A DNA stretch of 64,000 nt from Pseudeuparius sepicola (taxonomy: Eukaryota; Arthropoda; Insecta; Coleoptera; Anthribidae), in contig OY987303.1 of the NCBI GenBank assembly GCA_963920635.1, forward strand, positions 21,616,175 to 21,680,174, in the 5' to 3' direction. Both the position numbers and the translations under genes were made by a program. The notes under the pieces were generated by a model, which was not told where the DNA came from, searched no databases, and saw only the letters and a program-made list of their open reading frames with translations. Of the stretch, positions 46,851-58,430 are shown one piece after another. Position 1 is the stretch's first letter. Every line of letters begins with the position of its first letter.

Positions 46851-47770
46851 TAGTTTTATTAGTTCGGTTTACATTAGAGAATGACAGAATGACATGACAC
46901 ATGATCATAGCCGACAGATTGACCCACAAAATTACTAAGTACCTGCGTCTGTCTGTATACGGTTGAGTTCGGACAACCGTTTATACAACTATCTTTCTGT
47001 AGAGTATCGATTTCGATTTAATGTGCACCTCTGAGATTAGAATGGAGATAGATTTTTTGGGGCTTAGATTACTAGTATAACCGGCAACGTCGCAAACGCA
47101 ATAGGTATTGACAAAGATCATAATATTCAAGATCTTTGGTATTGATGAGAAAGATGCTGAGGGGGATTTTATTAGAGAGTTATGTGATTAATTTCATTCT
47201 AGTAGTAAGAAATACCGAAATTCGATTGAGTGAATAAGGCCCTTTCTTAAACTGGGTCTTTCCTATTTTGTAAAACATCTTTTTAAAACCATGAAACAAA
47301 TCAAGTTGCCTTTGGTAATGTATCTATTCCTATATATCGTCCGTAATTTACATTGTCGACCATTGTGAGGCAGGGATTAATTTTATATTTTATTTTGTAA
47401 AAGGGTTTATTTTTAAGTTCTACAGTTAAAAAGCTTTAAATTCGGGAGCTAGTGTGTCCAGAATGGATAAAGGATCTTTGTGTGCCGGTGAAGGGTGCCG
47501 ATACTGTAGTCACACTATCTATCATAGATCTATATAGGAGGCTGCACCGGGACCCTCAACCCTCAAGCAATCATTTTTACATAGGTAGGTACTAATAATC
47601 GAACTATGGATTTTATGTAGGTAGATTTGGTTTAATGTTAGTACTTTTAATTCAGAGATCAATGTCGCTGTAGGATAAACGCCAATAGCGTCTGTTTTTG
47701 AAACCAAATTTTTAAGAGTGCTTTTTGGGATATTTCAATACTTTGCAATATGGCACTGTAGGCTCCAACC
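46851..47770. other. Intergenic stretch, no gene recognised
   Basis: No domain is recognised in the short frames. 47090-47320 looks like degenerate coding sequence (FKIFGIDEKDAEGDFIREL) but I cannot assign it. Confidence 0.3.
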
Positions 47771-47851
47771 GGCAGGGGCGGACTGGCGGACTGGGCCATC
47801 GGGCGATCGGGCGCTAGCCCGATCGGCCGTACCTACTTGGGCCGCTATGGG

Positions 47852-48281
47852 CCGGCCGTAGAGAAATGGAGTGGGGAGAACGCGCTTTGACTTACTGCGC
47901 ATCCTATTTCCAGGCAAATTTAATGGCCGCCATATTGTCCTAACTTTGACGTTTGCAGTTTGTTCTCAGCGGTAGTTGATGTATTTTCAGTGTTTTTGGA
48001 AAATGTAGTGTGCAGTACCAAGCTGTAAGAATTATAAATCTAGGAGACCTCCGGGAGTATCATTTTTTCGGTAAGTTTAGTAAAAACAATCGCCGAAATT
48101 TTAATGATTTTGCAGATTTCCTAAAGATGATAACATGTTGAATATGTGGTTAAAAATTCTTAACTTGGGGACCGATTGGACTTTGAGTCCAAGTGGGATT
48201 AATATGGCCGCCACTTTTATTAGGCAGTTCGCGCAGCTTGTAGCGTATTCTCCCCACTCCATTTCTCTGGCCGGCCGCCGC
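47852..48281. mobile_element. Element with GGCCGGCC inverted ends around a THAP exon
   Basis: The left end (GGCCGGCCGTAGAGAAATGG, 47852-47890) is mirrored at 48245-48281. The repeats bracket the first THAP remnant. This could be the remains of a P-element-like or other THAP-carrying transposon; no target duplication is clear. A GC-rich stretch with inverted GCCCGATCGG blocks precedes it at 47775-47850. Confidence 0.5.
48003..48281 (+). pseudogene. THAP zinc-finger remnant, two exons, stop at codon 2
   Basis: 48003-48070 reads M, stop, then CAVPSCKNYKSRRPPGVSFF. A GTAAGT donor and TTGCAG acceptor (intron 48071-48115) join it to RFPKDDNMLNMWLKILN and then WTLSPS. That order (C-x4-C, FRFPKD, W, then W-T-x-S) is the THAP DNA-binding domain seen in P-element transposases and THAP proteins. 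The TAG directly after ATG kills the frame, and the C-terminal His ligands are not visible. Confidence 0.7.
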
Positions 48282-48366
48282 CGTGCCGTCACCGTAGGTA
48301 ACTTATGTGTATATATTTTAGATACAGGACAGAGAGCTACTAGAGTTTTGGTTCTATTTAAAAAAT

Positions 48367-48440
48367 GCCAGATCGGTGCTGTGTGCCGGGATGCAAATCA
48401 AACTATACCGGAGAAGTGTACAGGGTTTCCCAACGAAAAT
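48367..48440 (+). pseudogene. Second THAP N-terminus, truncated
   Basis: MPDRCCVPGCKSNYTGEVY begins a typical THAP domain, but the sequence turns into a TA-CAGGGTTTCCC repeat end after about 19 residues. It lies 86 bp after the first THAP remnant and in the same orientation. Confidence 0.6.
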
Positions 48441-48474
48441 TAGACCCCCCCCCAAATTAGAAAACCGAAAACAC

Positions 48475-49068
48475 TAATAAGTTTTTTATCTACTACACAC
48501 GATAAAATTACCTAGTTTTTATTGACGTGTCGATCAGTGCTGAAGTCAAACAAAAGAAGTTCATACGAATTTAAACCTTATAGGTATTATATTTTTAAAA
48601 TAACAAAAGTCACTGTCATAAAAAAGTCCTAGTATTTTTGCTTGTAACTACGAAATCGCTAGTTTCAGCCTGCTATTAAAAGTGTAAACGTGTTTTTGAA
48701 ATGGTTACTGTATCGCGGAAAGGTTAGAAATTGTTGCAATTCGTGCTGTAGCTTTAGCGCAATCATCATGATTTCGATAACAAATTGCAACAATTTCTAC
48801 CCTTTCCGCGATAGAATAAACAAACCATTTCGAAAATACGTTTCCACTTTCAATAGCAGGCTAAAACTAACGATTTCGTGGTTATAGGCAAAAATAGGAA
48901 CTTTTTTGTGACAGTGACTTTTTGTTACACATTTTAAAAAGATATAAGGTTTGAGTTCGTATATGAACTTTTTTTGTTTTGCATCGGCCTTTTCATATAC
49001 TGATCGAGCACGTCAATAAAAAAACAAGGTAATTTGGTCGTGTGTAGTAGATAAAAAACTTATTAGTG
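48475..49068. mobile_element. Foldback element, 594 bp
   Basis: Inverted ends AATAAGTTTTTTATCTACTA, arms of about 270 bp (for example GTTACTGTATCGCGGAAAGG against 48785-48815) and a short loop near 48750. Noncoding. Confidence 0.85.
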
Positions 49069-50610
49069 ATGGGCATTTGTGTAGAAATTACTATGGGTAT
49101 AGTGGATTGTCAACTTTCCGTTTTTAGACAATAATTCTATCAAAACTCAACAGATTTCTAAAAACAACGCATCACTGTATTCGCAATAAAAAGGGCTTTA
49201 AAATGATGCGCCACAAGGGGGGTAGTTCCATTTGAAATTTTAAAGTTGGGGTTGCTAGAGATTAGGGGGATGAACATATCGGGTTAGCTTGGCTGACATA
49301 TATTTTATTAAATATATGTCAAAAGCACATAAAAGCCTTTTGTTTATTATTATTTTTAGATATAACTATAACTAAAATAGTTCTAAATCGGAAAAATCTC
49401 AAGCGCGTACATGCCAAGTTCGGACGTCTACCGACGCAGTTAACCTGTATTCTTTCCGTTTCACTTAATTCAAGCGCCATTATAACTTACTAAGTACTGA
49501 AGTACACAGAAAATTGAGTAAAAAAGTACGTTTACGCTGTAACAATGCACACAATTACAAGCAACTGACAGCTAGTGACAGTTTCCCATTGTTCTGATTT
49601 TGGCATGGCTAACTTGATGTTAATAATTATTTTGATAAACATTGTCAATAGCATAATAGAAAACTTATTTTTTTTGTATTTTTTCTTATGCGACCCCATT
49701 AAAATTGTATTGTCTCGTATTCAGAAAGTTCCAATGTATCAATTTTCATCAAAAAACGTATATGGTGCCATTTCAAAAAATCAAGTCGGTTACCATGGCA
49801 ACCACATTTTTTGTGCTACGAAAGATTGCTTGATATCACTAAACGGGAAATAATTTCCCCTAACACTTTTATTAAAACAAGTTTTTCATATGAGGAATAT
49901 TTAAAGAAATATAAGCAATATTCCACAATTTCTATCCACACTGTATAATAATCGCTCGCAACATCTTAATTGGGACACCCTCAGGGTGTCACCCGCTGTA
50001 CACTGTACATACATGGTTATCCATTTAACTTTCTACTACTTAACTTTTGCCCTTTATTCTAATCCATCTAGCTTTGTTGTTTCTGACTTTAGAAAAAAGT
50101 GTAAATAGCAAAGTTGGAGGGAATTGTGCTCCCAATGCGGTTATCATGTCCTACTTTCCTTGACAGCTGCCATTTTCGCGATATGACACAAACTTGTGAT
50201 TTTGTAAATGGAAACCATCGATATTTCCGTTATTTTTCTGAATAACCATATCGAGTATTATATCGTTGGAAAGCTCTAAAACTGCCTGATTTTTTAAGAC
50301 CATGACCAACTATGGTTCTTCTGAAAATTTGCATAGAGACACAATAATGCAATACAAACACATTTTCTTAATAACGTTTTTCAATATTTTCAAGGCAAAC
50401 CTGATTTTTCCTACTTTTTATTTTAAATGTCAAATTTGACAATCACGGGCTGTGACGTCACGACCCTCTTTAGGCGCAAACGTAAACAAAACATATCCCA
50501 AAATCGGATTTTCAAAAAATAGAATAACACAAATGTTTCCCATTTGGTGCATACTATAGGTAAAAGGCCTAAACATGTCAAATTTAATAATGCATGTTCT
50601 GACTCATATA
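49069..50610. other. Intergenic repeats, no gene recognised
   Basis: 50250-50300 resembles a block of the 27260-28976 foldback (GAGTATTATATCGTTGGAAA), and 50340-50590 resembles 21425-21700. The frame at 49575-49853 has no known motif. Confidence 0.4.
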
Positions 50611-50774
50611 CAGGGTGTGTCATTAGTGTGTATTTTGAAAGTATCATTACTCCTAAACTATCAAGAATAACCCCACATAATAAGGTATCATTGAAAAGGT
50701 AGTTTCTACTTTTGATATCCATTCACAGAAGTAGAGCAGTCCATTTAAAATTTTTGACAAAATCCAACACCCTG
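50611..50774. mobile_element. TA-flanked MITE, 164 bp
   Basis: Left end CAGGGTGTGTCATTAGTGTG and right end CAACACCCTG are inverted and flanked by TA. A similar CAGGGTGAGTC end follows at 50829. Confidence 0.6.
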
Positions 50775-50937
50775 TATTAATGGTAATATTTATGGCAATG
50801 AAAAAAAGCATTTTATAAACTTTATATACAGGGTGAGTCACATCTAAAGGCAGAGCCGAAAACACAAGGTAGAACTCGCTAAAATAAGCACATATATGCT
50901 TAATAAACATTAGCTCAAAAACGCTTGGTTCTCAATG

Positions 50938-51410
50938 TACAGCGTGTTGAAATTTGTCCAAAAATAACATATTTTTTTAAATTCTTTCGAGCCCGTTTAG
51001 GAATTTCAACCAAATTTGGTACACATTATGCATTGGGGGGTTGTCATTTTGTGCAACAATTTGACCCCGTTCAGATGACCAGCGGCGTAGATACAAATAG
51101 TTACTGTAAATAATTGTAAAAAAAAATTAGTACGGTTGTGTGAAAAAGCAAAATTGTTTTTTTTTGATAGCCCATTCAATTTGGAACAAAAAGCGCCTCT
51201 TGGTATTTTTTTATATCTGGTACAGTGTCTTCGTAATTTCGGATTTTTTAAACTAGTGCTAAGGCGATTATGCTGGCATTTAAAATAAAATTATTTGTAT
51301 CTATGCCGCTAGTCATCTGAACAGGGCCAAATTATTGCAGAAATAGACAATATATACCAAATTTCGCTGGAATTGCTAACGGACTCGAAATAATTTTATT
51401 AGCCCAAGAA
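50938..51410. mobile_element. Foldback repeat with shared CCGTTCAGATGACCAGCGGC arms
   Basis: The arms at 50975-51110 and 51285-51400 pair (GTAGATACAAATAGTT and complement; CAGATGACCAGCGGC and complement; CGAGCCCGTTTAG and complement). No protein. Confidence 0.7.
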
Positions 51411-51771
51411 AAGGACACTTTATACCTAAGTATTGTCGATCTTGGAATTCAGAAAATCAGCCATTTTGAAGTTTTCTTTTTGTAGTCCGTCTTTTCTGCA
51501 AGAAACGGTGCAATGTTCATTAAAATTGGTCAATAAATAGAAAACATGTGGGAAAGAAAACGAAGTGAGTTTCAGTGCTACAGCATAAAAACGATGAAAA
51601 TGACGCTTTCTATTATTGCGTTTACCTCCTCCCCTGATGGACCAATTTGACTCACAGTGGTCTTAAAATTTAGAGGAAGGCCTGTTTTATTTTTTTTGTA
51701 TTGGTTGCGTTATTCCGACATCTCCGCTTCAAAAAGGATTAGCCAGAAGAAAGGGCTAAATTTAAACAACG
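51411..51771. other. Intergenic stretch, no gene recognised
   Basis: No motif or repeat end identified. Confidence 0.3.
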
Positions 51772-52193
51772 CCGCCATGCAGGGCCGTATCTGAGGGGGG
51801 GGTTTGGGGTTCAACCCCCCCCCCCCCCGAAATATCACCATTTTATTTGCTTTTGCATCACTGAGTGTAATAATTTATTAAACTGGTTTTCCAGTGGAGC
51901 ATGGCAACCCGCCCGAAAACTTCCAACAAAACATAATTTTTGGATCAGTGCAGTACCGAGTTTTATCATCAGAATATGCTTGCAAATAAAATAAAACATA
52001 ACTGGCAACTCTGGACAACAGTAAACGGTGAACGGTGGTACATGGCTGCGTGCGCCATGGATTAGAATAGGGGATTCCCAGAGTATCTTTTACGAATAGA
52101 TTAGTACTAATTTGTATTTGAAGATTTATTTATTATTTTTATGAAGGTTCAGTTATGCAAGTGGCGCCAAGAAATCTTTGACCATACCTACTG

Positions 52194-53143
52194 CACGGGC
52201 GTAGCCAGGATTTAGTTTTGGGGGGGGTTTAGTTTGAGAAGTAAATAAAACAACAAAAATATACTTGCATGAAATTTAATATCTATATATTCATCCGAAA
52301 AACTACGACATATTTATAAAGTTCTTAACTTTAAATGAAATGGATAAATTAATTTCGTTCCTCTGCGCTAAATCTAAAACCATTAAAGAAGAAATCTTCG
52401 GCTTTTTCTTTTAAATATATCCACTACTTCATCTGCATGAATTTCTGTTCCATAGTGAATGTTCATTAACCATTAAGTCTGTTTTCACTTGTAGTGTTTC
52501 GTAAATAGTTTTTCAGTCTCCTTAGGCTCGAGAAAGACCTTTCTGGGGTAGCAGTGGATACAGGAATGGTAGCCAAGATTTGTAGTAATGTGTAAATATT
52601 AGGGTAAAGGTTTGTATCGCACATATCTAGGCATTCCAAACTAGATTTCGGGGTAGGCAGTCTTCTTATCAGCATGCAAGGTAGCTCAAGCTTTGATAGC
52701 TAAATCCAAATTTGTTTCTTTATTAGAAACCCCTTGACCTTGACTACACCACTTTTTCCAGTAGTCCATACCTTTAGGTTTATCACCCTTCCTTTTTTTC
52801 CCCTCCATTTTTCGACAGTAATAATGATTCACGTATCTATCCTTAACAAGGTCATCGAATAACAGTGCACTAAAATTACTCACTTACACGGTACACTTAA
52901 TTCTCTTCACTATTCGTTCACCACTTTTCACTTTTATTCGCTTCGAGTTCGCATGGAACAATACTGCCGTAAGCGCGGTCACGCGCCGCGGCGCCGCTTT
53001 TATAGCAGCCCAGTAGCCGTCCAGAAACTTCCACAAGTTCCGCTCATTTCGACCTAGGGGCGTGGCGAATAATCGAGAAACAACGCAAAGTGGGGGGGGG
53101 GGGGGTTTGAACCCCCGAAACCCCCCCCTTGGCTACGCTCGTG
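52194..53143 (-). mobile_element. Internally deleted hAT element, copy A
   Basis: Ends CACGGGCGTAGCCAGG and GGCTACGCTCGTG, flanked by identical ACCTACTG octamers (52186-52193, 53144-53151). It is the same family as copy B at 61014-62145 but in the opposite orientation and lacking about 175 bp next to one G-tract. Confidence 0.93.
52466..52883 (-). pseudogene. hAT transposase remnant of copy A
   Basis: An N-terminal piece (52883-52686) is joined across an internal deletion to a C-terminal hAT dimerisation piece (52675-52466) containing PVSTATPERSFSSLRRLKNY. The frames do not match across the junction. A 7-bp deletion relative to copy B ends the second frame early after ENRLNG. Confidence 0.8.
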
Positions 53144-53442
53144 ACCTACTGGCAATTGTAAAGGTGTCGTCAGGCCAGGCGAAGAATGGGTGGTAGGAAT
53201 ATATACATGTATCTATATTCGTAATAATAAAAAATCAAATAAGTAGAAAAGGGATAGGTATAAATGCAAGAAGAAAAATATTCAGCTATTATTATAATTA
53301 ATATTTAATATTTTCAAAGTTTTATTGTTAAATTTGTTCAACTCAAATCAGTTTCAGTTTTTTATTAAAAACCATTTACAAATAGTAGGTTTTTTAAACT
53401 TTAAAGCTATTTCAATTTCAACAGCCACTGGTCTGACCCCTC

Positions 53443-53954
53443 CAAGGCCGGCTCAAGGCGGGTGCGAACGGTGCGGCTTACGGGGCCTGCGTTTTAACTG
53501 GCCCTGCGCCTCCGAGTCCCATGTACAGGGTTATCCAGTCAGTAGCGTATTTAAAAGGGCGGGGCCGAAACCATTTCGGAATTTGAAAATATTCACTGCA
53601 GCTTGAAAATCTGAAGATGTTGGGATTTCCTAAGACTAATTTTAAGTAATTTTCTTTAAAATTTCTAAAAAATTTCGCCTGCGGATCATTTTACAGAATT
53701 ATTTTAAATGCACTTGTTTGGAACAAATTCACAAAAATTGTCGCTCCCCATCCGAAATTAATTTATATACGTCACTGAAGTCATCTAAACTCATCGCTCC
53801 GGCCTACTTTTTAAAAAAGTGACATGCAAAAAATATAGCATTCTAGTGGCGTATCAATTTTCAAAAATTTGTTCGTAATGGATTAAATAATTCCTTGCCG
53901 GGGCCCCGCACTTTCATCCGGCACCCAGCCCCACAAAAGCTTGAGCCGATCCTG
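53443..53954. mobile_element. Nested element with CAAGGCCGGCTCAAGG ends
   Basis: The left end CAAGGCCGGCTCAAGG mirrors CTTGAGCCGATCCTG at the right. The flanks (GACCCCTC, AACCTCCC) resemble each other but do not match exactly, so the TSD is unproven. hAT-like by end sequence. Confidence 0.5.
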
Positions 53955-53996
53955 AACCTCCCCCAAATTTTCGCTAGATAAGGCCCTGCCGCCAGG

Positions 53997-54496
53997 TCGA
54001 ATTTTTAAAAATTGTCCACTTTCAAGTTTTATATCAATAGTCCATTATTTTCTGCAAGCAACAATGTCCCGTTTTTTTAATAACCTAACCTAACCGAAAA
54101 AAATTTGCAAAATTTGTGGGGCCACCAGGCAGAGCATCATGTTTTGATATAAATCTATTTTTGGACTTAAATCACAATATCTTAAACCGTTTTCGTAAGT
54201 GGTGATTTTTGATGTACCTACACTTTTCATGGGTGATTTGATCTTATAGGTGTATTTTTGATTTACCGAAAGATTTAAATATTTTCAAAAGGCCAGAATT
54301 CCACGTAGCGTCGCGAAGCGTCCCACAAGGCAGACAAGACATGCATTTAATTCTAAATCCCAGGAAATAAATAAATAAATCGTCATCTCACGTTTTCCAA
54401 ATGATCTTTCTTCAAGACGAAGACATCATGTGGTGGATGCGGTGTTGCGAAGGTTGGTGTGTTGAGAAGTCGATCTGCCGAGAATAGGCCTTTTAC
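53997..54496. other. Intergenic stretch, no gene recognised
   Basis: No motif or complete element identified. Confidence 0.3.
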
Positions 54497-54521
54497 CACA
54501 GAAAATATACTACTTTCTGTG
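54497..54521. mobile_element. 25-bp palindromic micro-element
   Basis: CACAGAAA..TTTCTGTG arms with the family sequence CACAGAAAATATAC, flanked by CTTTTAC on both sides (54490-54496, 54522-54528; 7 bp exact). It is a shorter member of the 27950-27986 family. Confidence 0.7.
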
Positions 54522-55849
54522 CTTTTACATAACATTAGGAGTTCTATTTATAAACATTATATGCAATATTTGGGGTATTTCTTAAATCTGGTTAGCTTGC
54601 TAGAAATATCCATATCATATGCCTAGGACACTTTTTGTATTCATTGACGTGTAAAGCATCTTCTATGTACTGGTACTATAAATAATATTGATTGATTAGG
54701 TACTACTATCATCGGATGCAAACACTCAAAGTTATAGGCCCGCTGTTACAATCTGGAAGAATATGAACCCCAAACAACACCTAACCTAATATTATCTACT
54801 ATCATAGTAGGTTCTTCCAAAGATCATGATATTATGGTCTTCGGATCTTCTAAGGTCAAAAGATCGATTTCGAATCCTTAGCAAAGAGTGCTAAATGAAA
54901 TGACATAAGCACTCAAACAATGAGATGTAATGGGTTGAAAATTTACTGATAAAAATTGGAATTATTGTCACCACCTATTAGCAATGTTTAAAATGACAAC
55001 TTCTTGTAACAATATCTAGAAAAAAATTACCTTAAAACAGGGCATTGTTCAGATATCGTATTTCGGACATACTTTTATAGCTGTACCTACTTATGGGTAG
55101 GTACCTATCTTTCTTAGAAATATCACCTTACATTTTTGGTGTTCTGTTACAAATTTATTTCCTCGATTCAAATGAAAAGCTGTAAATTATATAGGTATAT
55201 TATCCGGTAATCACAGTCTCAAAACCATTGTAATAAGTTAAAAGGCACTTGTAAAATGTTTTCACCCTTTTAAAAGATCCGAAAAACTGAATTGCCCACT
55301 TCCGTCCTTATACTCGGCAAGTGCAATTTCCTGTGTCTTTGTGACTTGGCTGTTTAACCGAAAATCTAGAAAGCAAATAATAGGTTCTTAAGTGGCGTAA
55401 TTATGCTTACTGCAAGCAAAGATATATTATCTTTGCTGCAAGGTTGTAGCGCGGTAGGTGCCTTTAGTAGGTACACCATTTATAGAAAATTTCACAGGTA
55501 CCTAGGTAGAATAAAGTCTAAAGTAATAAAAGGCATAGTTGTACTGTTCTCTGTTCTGCTTGTTTTTATGTTTCTATAATATGAAGTAATAGTAGGTAAT
55601 AGCAATTATCGCCAATTTGTTCCTTTCATGGTAATAGAACTTATTCATTGTGTCACCCTCATTGTCGTTTTTGGCACTGTTTGACCCTGGCAAGTGCTAA
55701 TTAACTTGGAAAAGTGTCGGTATAAATGGCAATCAATTTATTACCTGGATGAAGATATTATAAATATGTTGCTGGTTAGGTTAGAAGAAAATTAATTATT
55801 AAATTAGGATTCTGAGAACCCGTGCTATTTATATTCATTATTTTAATTA
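54522..55849. other. Intergenic stretch, no gene recognised
   Basis: AT-rich with scattered TAGGTACCTA-like words; no exon or complete element found. Confidence 0.3.
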
Positions 55850-56390
55850 CAGGGTGTTTCTAAATTATGGTGCCAACGTAATATGACAGGTAGAAAATAT
55901 CATTTTGGAACATGGATCCGAAAATGCATAATAAAGTAGTTACAGGATGATAAAGGTACAGTTTGAAAAACATATTTTTCGCAAAAACTTTTACAGAAGT
56001 TATGCAATTTAAATGAAACTTGGTGCAGTTCTTTAATAACTGAATGCAACAATTTTGTGTAAAAACAATTTATTCCCATCGACCAGAGGTGAGGGGGGGG
56101 GGTGCAGTAACACAATGTGTTTTATACTCATAACTTTTTTTGGGACTTGCAGGTTCATCATTTTAGTGCATCTTTGTTCCATTACGATAAAATCAACCGT
56201 TTGCAATGAAATTGGCAAAATGTGCCCCAAAACACCTGTTGACTCCAAAGTTCGAAAAATAAAATTTTCATCTACCGCTTTAAAATTTTACAGAATAATA
56301 ATTATTGTACCATTTAAAGTGACAAAAAAATTCCCTATGAATAATGCACCAAAAATTGTTCGCGTAGGTAGGGCTTTAAACGCACTATAA
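55850..56390 (+). repeat. Dispersed repeat family 2, copy 2
   Basis: Begins TA-CAGGGTGTTTCTAAATTATG and matches the TMEM62-intron copy (33440-33993) inverted over its whole length. A local G-tract (GAGGGGGGGGG) near 56090 is absent from the other copy. The far end lacks a clear inverted terminus. Confidence 0.75.
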
Positions 56391-56515
56391 CACCCAAAAT
56401 TCATACAAAATTTTATTCTTTGCAGAGATATAAGGCCAAGCATGTATCTATTTGCTTAAATAAAGAACTAAAGCCGGACAAAAAATAAATCAAATATGAA
56501 TGAGGCGGCTTTACC

Positions 56516-56543
56516 AAAGTCTAGAGAATACTCTCTAGACTTT
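56516..56543. mobile_element. 28-bp palindromic micro-insertion with 9-bp TSD
   Basis: Arms AAAGTCTAGAGA and exact complement surround ATAC. The nonamer GGCTTTACC flanks both sides (56507-56515, 56544-56552). The sequence is unrelated to the CACAGAAAATATA family. Confidence 0.78.
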
Positions 56544-57017
56544 GGCTTTACCTTGTGGGTTGCTTAGCAACGGAATCAACAGTCAGTTTTCACGTTCGAC
56601 ATAAATATATGATGTTCATATTTTTATTAGTTGTTTGTGTACCCTACATTACTGTATATTTTCCGTTTCCTTATAACTTTTCAGGATTAAGAGAGAAGAA
56701 ACGTTTCGTACAAAAGTTGTTTGTATTCATCAAGGGTATTTCCTATTTTTTTTAGGTTTTGGTATATACAGGGTGTTGCGAAATTAGAGAAAAACACCAA
56801 AGTTGCGTTTTCTTTAAATGGAATGGCCCTCCTTTTTATACACTATGTTACTCACAACCTTTTTCTATCTCTTAATCCTGAAAAGTTATAAGGAAACGGA
56901 AAATATAACCAATCACCCTGTACACACCAAATTTCAAGAGTACTGTACACGTTTAAAACTCGAGATTTGTAACGTTATTGCATTTTGTAAATCCTGCACA
57001 TTTTCAATTTATCGTTT

Positions 57018-57410
57018 ATACAGGGTGTCTACTTTTAAACATACATAGGTATACTGTACATACACTGCCTGAATTTTTTTTGTTTGAAAGGGCTTCAAAA
57101 ACCGCGTCTTTTGACCTTTATATTATTTTCAAAATGCAAATCAAGGGCCGGCTACCGTTTTCATACCCCCAATTTCATGAAAACCATTTAGCGATTTTTT
57201 ATTTAAAATATGGGTTAATCGGGATACTCCAAAACCATTTATATACCAATTTGAACATATGGCAAGCCAAGTCAAGCCATGGAATCCCCTCAAAACAGTT
57301 GAGTGGTCAACAGGACCCTCCAAAGTTTTGGTGTGCAAAGATCCAACACAAAACATACAGGATATCTTTCTCTGTGCCATCTCAAAGTACTCATTTTTTG
57401 GGGTCAAAAA
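57018..57410 (+). repeat. Dispersed repeat family 1, copy 4
   Basis: Starts at TA-CAGGGTGTCTACTTTTAAA and carries GGGCTTCAAAAACCGCGTCT, ATACCCCCAATTTCATGAAA and GTGTGCAAAGATCCAACAC. This is the most complete copy and suggests that the family is a TA-CAGGGTGT-ended element. Confidence 0.65.
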
Positions 57411-58430
57411 TCAAGTAGGTATGTCAAAACCGCCCCAGACACTACAAATGAACTAAGTCAAAAAATAAAAAAAATCTGCCAGTCGGTAAGTCCATATGAG
57501 TAAAGGTGGCTGGAGTGCTACTGTGATACAACAAGAAGCGCACATCATTCCACCCATTGTATCAACTTAGACAGCGACTTTGTTGACGAATGCCCAATGA
57601 TTTAAATTGTTTTTTATTTGTTGGTTGTCATTTCAAACAAAAAAAGATATTATCTTCAAAAATAAAGATTTTATGGATTTGTATATGTAGACTTCTGTTT
57701 TCAAATAGCAAATAGCCCCAGAAAAATATGCCAGGTGGCTTCAGATCTAGGCTATTAGGTGGCCACAAGATAGGGTCATATTTGCCACTTCGCTTATCCA
57801 AGTGTTGAAATAATATAAACGAGATCTGACTCCACCTGATTTATTCTTCTGAGGCTATTTAAAAACAGAAGGTTGTAAACAACAAATTGAAAATGTACAG
57901 GATTTGCAAATTGCATTAACGTTACAAATTCGAAGGATTGGATTAATAATAATCCCCAGTGGATTATAATAACGATTCAAGTACTTAGAAGCTACCAGCA
58001 TTGTATTAATGAAAATAGAGGCCAATTTGAATACCTTCCCTGAAAACCGTTAACAGTTTATGTATTTTTTGCTTGCAAGCTTAATTATGAGATTCAGTTT
58101 GTATCAAAGTTCGTTTATCTAATAAAAATACAAGAACAAATATATAGTTGCTACTTAAACCCCAGTATTAATGCAAATGCTAGAAACAAACATTCTACAT
58201 ATGGCTAAAATTGTGACAACGAGCAATATCTCAAATATCTCAAAATATACAGGGTGTTTCGGGACAAAAAACATAATTGGGGTAAGGTCAACCGGCCCGG
58301 GGAATTTAGTCGTTCCAATAAAAAGCAGGTTTATTTTTATTTGGATAGTTTATTTAAAATCTCTTGCAAAATCTACATATATACTAAAAGTAAAACATCT
58401 ACATATATACTAAAAGTAAAACAACATATA
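57411..58430. other. Intergenic stretch, no gene recognised
   Basis: A CAGGGTGTTTCGGGACAAAA repeat end is at 58251. The 31-bp phrase beginning ATCTACATATATACTAAAAG is directly repeated at about 58370 and 58399. The region 57750-57900 contains a few words of mariner type (PDLILL-like) but is too degraded to call. Confidence 0.35.

Larger units (their letters stand above)
51780..53988. mobile_element. hAT-type element containing two nested elements
   Basis: Ends CAGGGCCGTATCTGAGG and the complement of CAGGGCCTTATCTAGCG, flanked by CCGCCATG and CCGCCAGG (8 bp, one mismatch). Next to the left end lies a G-tract/C-tract palindrome like those of the elements at 52194 and 61014. It is interrupted by 52194-53143 and probably by 53443-53954. 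Confidence 0.65.

Noticed and set aside
57750..57900. Possible third mariner transposase remnant
   Set aside because: A few words resemble the PDL..F.GYLK region, but frames are too broken to support a call.
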